From: Rhodobacteraceae bacterium F11138 | GTDB taxonomy: Bacteria; Pseudomonadota; Alphaproteobacteria; Rhodobacterales; Rhodobacteraceae | Assembly (NCBI GenBank): GCA_016521575.1 | Contig: JAEKDP010000017.1 | Location: forward strand, 1-33,554 | Reading direction: 5' to 3' | DNA: 33,554 nt | In this document: one piece after another, positions 7,908 to 15,248 of the stretch | Layout: each line of letters starts with the position of its first letter | How positions within the stretch are numbered: position 1 is the first letter of the stretch | The notes under the pieces: generated by a model | The model's input: the letters and a program-made list of their open reading frames with translations, nothing else | The model's database searches: none | What the model was told of the DNA's origin: nothing | Program-made: the position numbers and the translations under genes

Positions 7908-8390
7908 ATGAACAACGAATCAAAAACATCGATCAATATAAAAGAAATCCCCCTTGATCAAAGGGTTAGCTTTCGCTTGCAGCGCATTGGCACATTGCTG
8001 ACCACTCAGGCAGTATCTCTTTTGAAGCAGGCCGATGGATTGACGCTGAACCAGTGGAGATTGCTGAGCTTTCTGAGTGAACGAAATTGTGGGTCGGCTC
8101 ACGAAGCGGGTCGACTCGGGCATATCGACAAGGCGACGATGAGCAGAGCCGCGGCGCAGCTGCTTGATCGCGGCCTGATCACCTCAGAAACAAGCGAGAA
8201 AGATCGGCGCGCGGCAGTTTTGCGCCTAACGTCAGAAGGGCGCGAAGTCGTGGAAGCAGTTGCCCCGATGATGATCTCACGCCAGGCCGAATTGATCGGT
8301 GCCTTGTCCGATGCCGAGCGCAAGAAATTGTTCAGAATACTGGACAAGTTGGAAACCGCGATTTCCAAATCCGAACAGGGGGCGACATGA
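7908..8390 (+). CDS. MarR-family transcriptional regulator
   Basis: 160 residues with the MarR winged-helix layout. Helical dimer segments flank a central DNA-binding part: LTLNQWRLLSFLSER (H2/H3), then HIDKATMSRAAAQLLDRGLI (recognition helix), and the wing ETSEKDRRAAVLRLTSEG with the conserved D-R-R-A. The family usually represses until it binds a small aromatic or phenolic ligand. It is divergent from tctCBA and its last four bases (ATGA, 8387-8390) overlap the sulfatase start, so it is co-translated with that gene and probably controls both directions. An AGAGG stretch lies about 9 bases upstream of the ATG. Confidence 0.92.
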   Translation: MNNESKTSINIKEIPLDQRVSFRLQRIGTLLTTQAVSLLKQADGLTLNQWRLLSFLSERNCGSAHEAGRLGHIDKATMSRAAAQLLDRGLITSETSEKDRRAAVLRLTSEGREVVEAVAPMMISRQAELIGALSDAERKKLFRILDKLETAISKSEQGAT

Positions 8391-9823
8391 CGAAAAACAA
8401 CCTTCTCGTGATTGTTTCTGACGAGCACCAAGCCCGCGCCATGGGCTGTGCTGGACATCCTTTTGTCAAAACCCCTCACCTCGATGCGTTGGCAGCAACT
8501 GGCACACGGTTTGAAACCGCCTACACGCCTTGCCCCATCTGCGTTCCGGCGCGGGCTGCTTTTGCGACTGGCAAGTACGTTCATCAAATTCGTCACTGGG
8601 ACAATGCCATGCCCTATACTGGCAGTGTGCCCGGTTGGGGCCACGCATTGCAGGCTAAAGGCGTATCAGTCGAGTCAATCGGCAAGCTCCACTATCGCGC
8701 AGAAGAAGATCCAGCAGGCTTTGATGTTGAGCACATTCCCATGATGGTGCACGGCGGCGTCGGAATGGTCTGGGCCGCGATACGAAATGAAGAAGAGCGT
8801 GTTGTGCCTTCTACCCGAATGCTGGGCAATTACGTTGGTCCGGGAACAAGCAAGTACATTGAATACGACCAGAACGTGACAGATCGCACGGTGGCTTGGC
8901 TTGCGGAACGGGCAGCGTTCAAGGATGATCGGCCCTGGTGTCTCTATGTCGGCCTGGTTGCTCCGCATTTCCCGCTGGTCGCCCCACAAGAATTCTATGA
9001 CCTCTACCCGGAAAACGAGATGCCGGATGTAAAGCTACATCCCTCTACTGGATACGCGCCTCACCCTTGGGTTGCCAAACAGAATATTGGAGCGGGCGAT
9101 TCAGAGGCGAAGTTCAGAGACGCTGCCGAGCGGCTGCGCGCATTTTCGGCCTATTATGGGCTGACCACATGGCTTGACCACAATATCGGCCGGATTGTCG
9201 AAGCCTTGCAAACTGCAGGTCTGACGGAGAAAACGAACGTGATCTATACATCAGATCATGGCGACAATCTCGGCGCGCGCGGTCAATGGGGTAAGAGCAC
9301 GTTCTACGAGGAGAGCGTCGCAATCCCGATGATCATGTCGGGTCCAGATATCGGCCAAGGTGTGTGCAAGACGCCGGTGTCCCTGTTGGATGTGTCTAAG
9401 ACGATCGTGGCTCAGTTTGATGCTGAACTTGACGGGACAGATGATTTGGCCAGCCTTCCCGAGATTGCGCAGGCCGGATCGAATGCCGAACGCGCGATCT
9501 TTAGCGAATATCACGCGGTGGGGGCTGTCACGGGTGGGTTCATGCTGCGCAAAGGGCGCTGGAAGCTTAACTACTATGTCGACTTCGAACCAGAGCTTTT
9601 CGACATGCAGAGTGACCCCGAAGAACTGCGCGATCTGGGCGCCGATCCAGAATACGCCACGATACGGAAACAGATGATCGCGGCCCTGCGCGAAATCGTC
9701 GACCCAGAGGCGGCAGACATCCAGGCCCACGCCGATCAGGCCGCCCTCGTAGAGCGTCTGGGCGGGATCAAGACTGCAAAACAGATGGGTCCAAAATCTG
9801 CGACGCCCCCGCCTTCGGGCTGA
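8387..9823 (+). CDS. type I (formylglycine) sulfatase
   Basis: 478 residues of the alkaline-phosphatase-like sulfatase fold. The N-terminal metal site is at SDEH (11-14), the formylglycine signature CVPAR has the modifiable Cys at residue 52 (PCPICVPARAAFATGKY), and the second metal site is TSDHGDNLGARGQWGK with Asp290/His291. These residues are what an active sulfatase needs; maturation requires a formylglycine-generating enzyme, not seen in this window. No signal peptide is evident (MTKNNLLVIV), so it likely acts in the cytoplasm on an imported sulfate ester. Start overlaps the marR stop. The family also contains phosphodiesterases and phosphonate hydrolases, so the ester type is not certain. 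Confidence 0.9.
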   Translation: MTKNNLLVIVSDEHQARAMGCAGHPFVKTPHLDALAATGTRFETAYTPCPICVPARAAFATGKYVHQIRHWDNAMPYTGSVPGWGHALQAKGVSVESIGKLHYRAEEDPAGFDVEHIPMMVHGGVGMVWAAIRNEEERVVPSTRMLGNYVGPGTSKYIEYDQNVTDRTVAWLAERAAFKDDRPWCLYVGLVAPHFPLVAPQEFYDLYPENEMPDVKLHPSTGYAPHPWVAKQNIGAGDSEAKFRDAAERLRAFSAYYGLTTWLDHNIGRIVEALQTAGLTEKTNVIYTSDHGDNLGARGQWGKSTFYEESVAIPMIMSGPDIGQGVCKTPVSLLDVSKTIVAQFDAELDGTDDLASLPEIAQAGSNAERAIFSEYHAVGAVTGGFMLRKGRWKLNYYVDFEPELFDMQSDPEELRDLGADPEYATIRKQMIAALREIVDPEAADIQAHADQAALVERLGGIKTAKQMGPKSATPPPSG

Positions 9824-9865
9824 TGGGCCAGTTCCGCCGCGCAAAGCCGACACTGGGGGACACGG

Positions 9866-10168
9866 ATGATCATTGAAGAGCGTATCTACACACTAAAAAT
9901 CGGCGCGTTGAAACAATATCGCGCACTTTATCTGAACGGAGCTCGACAGGTGCAGCGCCAGATTTTAGGGAACTGCCTCGGCTACTACTTCACCGAAGTG
10001 GGGACCCAAAATCAGGTTGTCCATCTTTGGCAATATGACAGCTTTGAAGAGCGATCCGTCCGCCGAGCGAAGCTTATGGAAAATCCCATATTTCAAAGCT
10101 TCATGCGCGAGTCCGCCCATTTGCTGGAATGTCAGGAAAACAGGATACTCAAGCCGCTTATTGAGTGA
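9866..10168 (+). CDS. NIPSNAP-family protein
   Basis: 100 residues with the dimeric alpha/beta-barrel pattern of NIPSNAP: IIEERIYTLKIGALKQYRAL at the start, a central GYYFTEVGTQNQVVHLWQYD and a final helix with the C-terminal strand ENRILKPL. The biochemical role of the family is poorly known; small members often sit in aromatic or amine catabolic operons. It begins 42 bases after the sulfatase stop behind a GGGGGA ribosome-binding stretch, so it is probably the last gene of the marR-sulfatase operon. Confidence 0.85.
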   Translation: MIIEERIYTLKIGALKQYRALYLNGARQVQRQILGNCLGYYFTEVGTQNQVVHLWQYDSFEERSVRRAKLMENPIFQSFMRESAHLLECQENRILKPLIE

Positions 10169-10294
10169 GCGAGTTCCAAACGAGATAGGCTGTGGCCTGC
10201 CCCCCCAGCTGGCCCCTCATTCACAACGAGAGTCTGCAGGTTGGTGCTCAGGGCACGGGGAAGAGAGCAATGCCGATGCATAGCGAATCTGTGT

Positions 10295-11200
10295 TCAAAT
10301 GTGCAGGTAGTGAGTTGTTGAAGCGCCGGCCTCCTGCGAAACTTCTTCTGCTACTCGACGCAAATCCGCGGCGACCGGACCATCAAAGCTGTCGTCCATG
10401 CCATTGACGGGACCCATAACCGTGATGCCCGCAATTATCTTGCCTCTATAGTCGAATATCGGTGCGGATACTGCTGTATGATCTGACAATAGCCCGCCTC
10501 GCGACCGGCTCATACCAATGCTCTTTATCGCCGAACGCAAGTCGCGCAGCGACGCGGCACTTCTTGGCGCCGGCATCTCCGGATCAACGTCTGCGATCAT
10601 CTGGTTCGTGTCGGAGAGCTCTCGATCGATATAGGGCTTGGTCACGTCATCCGGGAAATAAGCGAACATCACCCGGCCCAGGGCTGAACGCAGCACCGGA
10701 AGCACGCTACCGAGCCTGAGTTCCAGCAAGGTACGGCTATAGTGGCCACTAACCCTGTGGACGATTGTCGGACCTTGGTTACCCCACACCCCCATGAACA
10801 CACTTTGCCCATGTTCATTCGCGAAATCGTCTAATCTTGGCCGCGCCGCATCGAAGATATCGAACTGCTGGAGGCCGGCGATACCAAGCTGAAGCGTATA
10901 GGGTCCCAATCCATAATAGCCACTCTCTGGATCCTGGTGCACGACGCGCACCTCGATAAGACTGATCAAGTAAAACTGAAGCTTGCTGGACGCTATACCA
11001 GTCCCTTTGGAAATATCTCGAAGAGGAACCGCCTTGCCTTGCTTCAACAGGAAATCAATGATCTGGAAACCAGTCACGAGAGACTGATTACCCTTGCGTG
11101 TCGGTTTAGGACCGTTTTCGGTTTCTGCTGTTTCCAAATCGGCTCTCATTCGGGCATGCCTTTGATTATGGCTTATCATAGCTTCGTGCACTGAAACCAT
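10295..11200 (-). CDS. IclR-family transcriptional regulator
   Basis: About 301 residues. The N-terminal winged helix begins around SLVTGFQIIDFLLKQ with PLRDISKGTGIASSKLQFYL as the helix-turn-helix. The rest is the IclR effector domain, including GRVMFAYFPDD, the segment GGLLSDHTAVSAPIFDYRG and AGITVMGP near the end. The start is uncertain: ATG at 11200 is used, but ATG at 11149 (MRADLETAETENG) has a better AAAGG ribosome-binding sequence, and the extra residues are not family-typical. It lies 18 bases after the maleate isomerase stop, as the last gene of the nitrilase-dioxygenase operon, and probably controls that operon and the divergent kyn genes in response to a pathway acid. Confidence 0.9.
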   Translation of the reverse strand: MVSVHEAMISHNQRHARMRADLETAETENGPKPTRKGNQSLVTGFQIIDFLLKQGKAVPLRDISKGTGIASSKLQFYLISLIEVRVVHQDPESGYYGLGPYTLQLGIAGLQQFDIFDAARPRLDDFANEHGQSVFMGVWGNQGPTIVHRVSGHYSRTLLELRLGSVLPVLRSALGRVMFAYFPDDVTKPYIDRELSDTNQMIADVDPEMPAPRSAASLRDLRSAIKSIGMSRSRGGLLSDHTAVSAPIFDYRGKIIAGITVMGPVNGMDDSFDGPVAADLRRVAEEVSQEAGASTTHYLHI

Positions 11201-11218
11201 AATCAAAGTACCGCAGGT

Positions 11219-11974
11219 TCACGCGTATTTTCCCGAGAGCAGCATTCCACAGCCCGGAATGCGAGCCTCCAAGCCCAATTCTTTGAGCATTTGATGCGTG
11301 GTGGCAACAGACGCCGACAGCACGGGGATGCCGCATTCGTCTTCGACCTTCTGGATTGCTCCAAGTGATGGCATCTGCACGCATGCCGAAAGAACCAGCG
11401 CGTCGATGTTTTTGAGGTTCACCTGCTTGTATATCTCCATTAGGTTCAAGGGATCCTGCGCCGCCACTTCCAGATTATCCGGGATTTCGAGGGCGACGCT
11501 GTCAGAGACCTCGATGCCTTCAGCTTCGATGTACTCGGCCACCAGATTGGTCAGCGGGCGCATATAGGGCGTCACGATGGAGATTCGCGCCGCCCCCATG
11601 AGTTGAAGCCCGTCGATCAGAGCGCCAGCGGAACTGACGACAGGAGCCGGTTGTCCGTTGTCCACCGATACCTGATGCAAACGCTTCTGACTTTCGCGGT
11701 GATAGCCTTTATCCATCGACATGATCGCGACCAGACAGGCATAACCCATGACATCGACCGAGGCATCGGAAAGCTCCAGCGCACAACGGTCACTGTCTCG
11801 GTCCATCGCTTCCAGCTCATCTTTCGTGACCTTCTTCATCCGCATCCGGGATGAATGAAACGAAAATCTCTCGGGCAAAATGGCTTCGCGGGCACGCAGC
11901 ATCGCCGGAATCTCCCGCTCCATTGTCAGGTTCGACGACGGAACGATCTGACCGATCTTCAGGGTTTGGTGCAT
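11219..11974 (-). CDS. maiA: maleate cis-trans isomerase (Asp/Glu racemase superfamily)
   Basis: 251 residues, the length of bacterial maleate isomerases, which convert maleate to fumarate without cofactor. The N-terminal PSSNLTMEREIPAML is the family signature. Two cysteines lie in the expected places, C80 in YACLVA and C198 in SACVQMPSLGAI, 118 residues apart, the same spacing as the catalytic pair I recall for the characterised Nocardia enzyme (76 and 194). ATG 11974 is preferred over an upstream in-frame ATG because AGGAG lies directly before it and the extra residues would overlap the previous gene. It follows the FAH-family gene by 23 bases, which places it at the end of a maleylpyruvate- or maleamate-producing route. 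Arylmalonate decarboxylase is the main alternative. Confidence 0.85.
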   Translation of the reverse strand: MHQTLKIGQIVPSSNLTMEREIPAMLRAREAILPERFSFHSSRMRMKKVTKDELEAMDRDSDRCALELSDASVDVMGYACLVAIMSMDKGYHRESQKRLHQVSVDNGQPAPVVSSAGALIDGLQLMGAARISIVTPYMRPLTNLVAEYIEAEGIEVSDSVALEIPDNLEVAAQDPLNLMEIYKQVNLKNIDALVLSACVQMPSLGAIQKVEDECGIPVLSASVATTHQMLKELGLEARIPGCGMLLSGKYA

Positions 11975-11997
11975 GTTCTCCTGAATAGGCACTTGGG

Positions 11998-12915
11998 CTA
12001 TTCTCCGATCTTGACAACAGGGTTGCGCAGAACGCCAATCCCGTCGACACCGCATTCGATCACATCGCCCGGCCACATCCATTCCTGCGGATCACGCCCC
12101 GCGCCGACGCCTGCGGGCGTGCCGGTGGCGATAATATCGCCGGGCTCCAATGTGATGCCTGTGGAAAGATCGGCAATCAGCTCGTTGATGCGAAAAAGCA
12201 TGAACTTGGTGTTCGACCGCTGCTTTTCTTCACCGTTCTTGGTCAGCCAAAGATCGAGATCGTGCGGGTCTTCCACTTCATCGGCGGTGATGATCGCCGG
12301 CCCCATCGGCGCAAAGGTGTCCTGACCCTTGGAGAAGATCCACTGCCCGGCACGGCGGTTGTCGCGGGCAGAGATGTCGTTGAGCACGGTGTAGCCAAAG
12401 ACGTGGCTCATCGCATCTTCCTTGGCGATACGGGTCGCGCGCTTGCCGATTACCACGGCCAGCTCCACTTCCCAATCGAGTTGCTGCGTCATTGAGGCGT
12501 TGTGCTGGATCGCTTCGCCATCAGCGATAACGGCTGTGGGTGGCTTGGAAAACACAACGGGCTGCTGCGGCAGTTCGTCAGAAGTATCCAGGGCGCGGGC
12601 GCTTTCAGCGACATGCTCGGTGTAGTTCAGGCCGATGCCGAAGATGTTTTTGCGCGGGCGGGGGATCGGTGCCAAGAGACGCGCGTTGTCTTCATAAACG
12701 GCGACCCCGGCCGGGCGCGCGCCGTCGGTTTCGGCCAAGGCCCGTTCGATTGCCGCTTGGGCATCCGGGCCAAGGTCAATCAGGTCCAGCATCGTCGACG
12801 GTAGCACCGCGCCAACGGCATCGCCAAGATATTCAACATCGATGACCATGCCATCCTTTACGACGCCCAAGCGTCCTTCACCGTCCGCGCCATCACGGTA
12901 TGTCACAAGTTTCAT
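11998..12915 (-). CDS. fumarylacetoacetate-hydrolase-family enzyme (maleyl-/fumarylpyruvate hydrolase-like)
   Basis: 305 residues: an N-terminal cap domain (MKLVTYRDG...) followed by the FAH catalytic domain. Visible residues are NIFGIGLNYTEHVAES with catalytic-type His101, metal ligands Glu149 and Glu151 in DWEVELAVVIGK, Asp180 in YTVLNDISARD, and GQWIFSKGQDTFAPMGP for substrate binding. The family cleaves C-C bonds of 2,4-diketo acids. Behind a gentisate-type dioxygenase and before maleate isomerase it most likely cleaves maleylpyruvate or an amide analogue, giving pyruvate plus maleate or maleamate. Good ribosome-binding site (AGGAAAG). 21 bases after the dioxygenase stop. FAH proteins also include decarboxylases, so activity is inferred from context. 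Confidence 0.86.
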   Translation of the reverse strand: MKLVTYRDGADGEGRLGVVKDGMVIDVEYLGDAVGAVLPSTMLDLIDLGPDAQAAIERALAETDGARPAGVAVYEDNARLLAPIPRPRKNIFGIGLNYTEHVAESARALDTSDELPQQPVVFSKPPTAVIADGEAIQHNASMTQQLDWEVELAVVIGKRATRIAKEDAMSHVFGYTVLNDISARDNRRAGQWIFSKGQDTFAPMGPAIITADEVEDPHDLDLWLTKNGEEKQRSNTKFMLFRINELIADLSTGITLEPGDIIATGTPAGVGAGRDPQEWMWPGDVIECGVDGIGVLRNPVVKIGE

Positions 12916-12936
12916 GAGTTTCTTTCCTGTTCGCGT

Positions 12937-14061
12937 TTAGCCTTCGACGATCTGATGTCCGCCATTATCTTCAAGCCCCTGTTCTTTCCAGAAACCAAGT
13001 TTCTCCATCACCGGGAAATCATTAAACGAGAACAAGCACGCATCGTCACGGTCTTGCGTGTTGCAATGCTCGTGCCAGGTCCAGGCAGGCACGCAGAAGA
13101 TGTCGTGCTCGGACCAATCAAACCGCTTGCCTCCAATGATCGAATAGCCTGATCCCTTGGCAACATTATAGATCACGTTGCCGGTGTGACGATGTGCCTT
13201 GGTGTGCTGATTTGCCTTCAGCATCTGCATCGAGGCCCCCATGGTCATCATCGGATGCCCGCCTGTCTGCGGGTTGGTGTATCGCATGATCAGCCCGTCA
13301 TAGGGCGTGCCATCGCTGACCTTGGCGTAGTTCAGAAGCGCCTCATAGGTTGGCTCCCAAGAGTACTTCAGCAGCGGCGAATATGGTTTGTCCCACTTGT
13401 CGGTCTGCGGCAACAGCGCCGCACCACCATATGTCAGCGGGCTGTCATTCATCGGAACATCGGTGGACTGATAGTCATCCGGATGAACTTCGTAGAAGTT
13501 CGCCTCCAGGCAATTCGTCAGCGGGATATCGAGACCATCCTGCCAGATGCATTCGGTGCCAGTATCAAGAATGCCATGCTCGTGCCATGTGCCGTTCGGC
13601 GTCAAGACAAAATCATTGGCGCCAAGTTCCACCTTGTGGCCATTGACGATGGTGTAGGCACCCGACCCCTCCATGATGAAACGCAAGGCAGAAGCTGCAT
13701 GGCGGTGCGCGCCCGCCCTTTCCCCTGCTCGCATGGTTTGGATGCCCGAAAACAACCAGCCGCAACAAGCCGAGACGTCCTTGCGTTTGGGATTGCGCAG
13801 ATAGACCACACGGCGGCCTGCATCTTCGGGGCGCACTAGATCTATGGCGCGCAAGACTTCGCGGCGAATGTCTTGCCAGCGCCACAATACGGGTGCAGAT
13901 TTCGGTGTCGGCTCCCAAGGTTCAATGTCATTGGCCACGGTCCAAAGAGCGCCGGTTTCGATCTTGTCCAGATCCTCGTAGTACGCCTCCAGTTCCGGTG
14001 TGTCGCGCACACGCGCACGGCCCAGGACGTCGTCTTCGGGTTTGATCTCAGTTTGTGCCAT
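12937..14061 (-). CDS. gentisate/salicylate 1,2-dioxygenase-type bicupin ring-cleavage enzyme
   Basis: 374 residues with two cupin domains. The N-terminal cupin carries AHRHAASALRFIMEGSG and THE-type WHEH: His119, His121 and His160 are the iron ligands, at the same numbers I recall for the salicylate 1,2-dioxygenase of Pseudaminobacter. Arg127, His162, Gly106 and Gln108 of the active-site set are also present, while position 104 is Phe rather than Trp. The C-terminal cupin keeps HRHTGNVIYNVAKG and WHEHC. Such enzymes split the ring between the carboxyl carbon and the neighbouring hydroxyl- or amino-bearing carbon. It is 17 bases after the nitrilase stop and behind a GGGAG ribosome-binding site. 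The actual substrate (gentisate, salicylate, 5-hydroxyanthranilate) is not readable from sequence. Confidence 0.88.
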   Translation of the reverse strand: MAQTEIKPEDDVLGRARVRDTPELEAYYEDLDKIETGALWTVANDIEPWEPTPKSAPVLWRWQDIRREVLRAIDLVRPEDAGRRVVYLRNPKRKDVSACCGWLFSGIQTMRAGERAGAHRHAASALRFIMEGSGAYTIVNGHKVELGANDFVLTPNGTWHEHGILDTGTECIWQDGLDIPLTNCLEANFYEVHPDDYQSTDVPMNDSPLTYGGAALLPQTDKWDKPYSPLLKYSWEPTYEALLNYAKVSDGTPYDGLIMRYTNPQTGGHPMMTMGASMQMLKANQHTKAHRHTGNVIYNVAKGSGYSIIGGKRFDWSEHDIFCVPAWTWHEHCNTQDRDDACLFSFNDFPVMEKLGFWKEQGLEDNGGHQIVEG

Positions 14062-14078
14062 GAGGCAAACTCCCTTGG

Positions 14079-15113
14079 TTATGGAATTTCGGTTTCGCCC
14101 GATTGTTCTTCGGCATCGGCTTGCTTCATCTCAAAAGGCGCGTGCCCATGGAAAAACGCAGGCGACTGCGGCTGTTGGTTCACTTGCAAATTGAATACGT
14201 CGAACCGATTGTAGTGCCCCGTGATGTCGTGCATCTGCTTGGGCTGGATACATTTGCCAAGGTCGATATCAGCATAGACGATGCCCTCGTCGTCGATCAG
14301 GCCGGGCACGACCTCGCGGCCATCCGGTCCGATCACGCCGGAATAGGCACTGGATCTGCGTTCAAGCAGGGCGCGTGCATCGGAACGGATATCTTCCATT
14401 GCCTGGATGATTTCATCCGACACGGTGGAAGTCGCCGTGATGGTGAACACCTTGCCTTCAAAGCTATGCGACATGGAGCGCAGCTTGATCGCCTCGGCCA
14501 TATCGTAGTCAGGCGGCGCCACAGGCAGCGATATATAGCTGGCGGTATGTACCAGCTCCCCCTGCGCCAGAAGCGAGAACCGCGCCAGCGTGTTTGTGTT
14601 CTCTCCACAGGCGAGGCTGCCAATCGGGCCGATCTCGGTGGCATGCACCTTCAAGCCCGAGCCGTCGCCGCCGGTCCACGTCAGCTTTTCTGCCCAGGTC
14701 GGGACCAGCTTGCGATGCTTGCCGACGACAGCGCCATCAGGTCCGATGAGCATCAGCGTATTGTAAAGCGCGCCCAGTGAAACCTGGCTGCGCTCGTTCA
14801 GACCAATCACCACATAACATTCGCTGGCCTTTGCCGCCGCCCGAATGGCGCCAATCTCCGGCCCGCCAGCAAAGACCGAAGCGCGAACCAGCTTGTCGAA
14901 CCAAGCGCCGCCCGTCACCGGATCGGTGATCCAGTTCCAATAGGGATAGCCGGGGATAAACACCTCTGGAAACACCACCAGCTTCGCCCCGTTTCGGGCC
15001 GCCTCCCCGATCAGGGCCGCGGCTTTGTCCGCCGTCTTTGCCGCATCCAGGAACACAGGCGGCGCCTGAACCGCAGCGACAGTGAAGGTCTTGAAGTTCA
15101 GGGATTCGTGCAT
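14079..15113 (-). CDS. nitrilase-family C-N hydrolase
   Basis: 344 residues, the length of branch-1 nitrilases. The catalytic triad is in place: Glu50 in VVFPEVFIPGYPYW, Lys135 in KHRKLVPTWAEKLTW and Cys169 in SLACGENTNTLARF. The C-terminal DITGHYNRFDVF motif is typical of true nitrilases, and the CGEN context is common in that branch. Enzymes of this type turn nitriles into acids plus ammonia; some also hydrolyse amides. It is the first gene of the leftward ring-cleavage operon, which makes it likely to act in the same pathway, either as an amidase on a maleamate-like intermediate or on a nitrile such as indole-3-acetonitrile. Family call is firm, substrate is open. Confidence 0.9.
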   Translation of the reverse strand: MHESLNFKTFTVAAVQAPPVFLDAAKTADKAAALIGEAARNGAKLVVFPEVFIPGYPYWNWITDPVTGGAWFDKLVRASVFAGGPEIGAIRAAAKASECYVVIGLNERSQVSLGALYNTLMLIGPDGAVVGKHRKLVPTWAEKLTWTGGDGSGLKVHATEIGPIGSLACGENTNTLARFSLLAQGELVHTASYISLPVAPPDYDMAEAIKLRSMSHSFEGKVFTITATSTVSDEIIQAMEDIRSDARALLERRSSAYSGVIGPDGREVVPGLIDDEGIVYADIDLGKCIQPKQMHDITGHYNRFDVFNLQVNQQPQSPAFFHGHAPFEMKQADAEEQSGETEIP

Positions 15114-15195
15114 GGGAAACCTAAGTGGTATGGAGAATATGTTATACGTTTCAACCTAAATCGACCGAGACACACCAGTCAATACAAAATAATTG

Positions 15196-15226
15196 TAGAC
15201 ATCCAAAATAATGACGTCTATCCAAA
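15196..15226. promoter_or_regulatory. repeats between nitrilase and kynA, candidate regulator site
   Basis: ATCCAAA occurs at 15201-15207 and again at 15220-15226, 19 bases apart, and TAGAC (15196-15200) is mirrored by GTCTA (15216-15220). The region lies in the 135-base gap between two divergent catabolic operons, a suitable place for the IclR protein to bind. No confident -10/-35 pair could be picked. Confidence 0.35.
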
Positions 15227-15248
15227 TGAGCAAAAGAGGAGTGTCAAA

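Noticed and set aside
11975-12082. Longer start for maleate isomerase
   Set aside because: The added residues overlap the FAH-family gene and look random; AGGAG stands directly before ATG 11974.
12937-14061. 3-Hydroxyanthranilate 3,4-dioxygenase
   Set aside because: That enzyme is a single cupin of roughly half this length; two cupin domains and the gentisate-type motifs are present here.
15108-15248. Longer kynA start with 47 extra codons
   Set aside because: It would cover the divergent promoter and the nitrilase start; the GTG at 15249 has an AGAGGAG ribosome-binding site and fits the family better.
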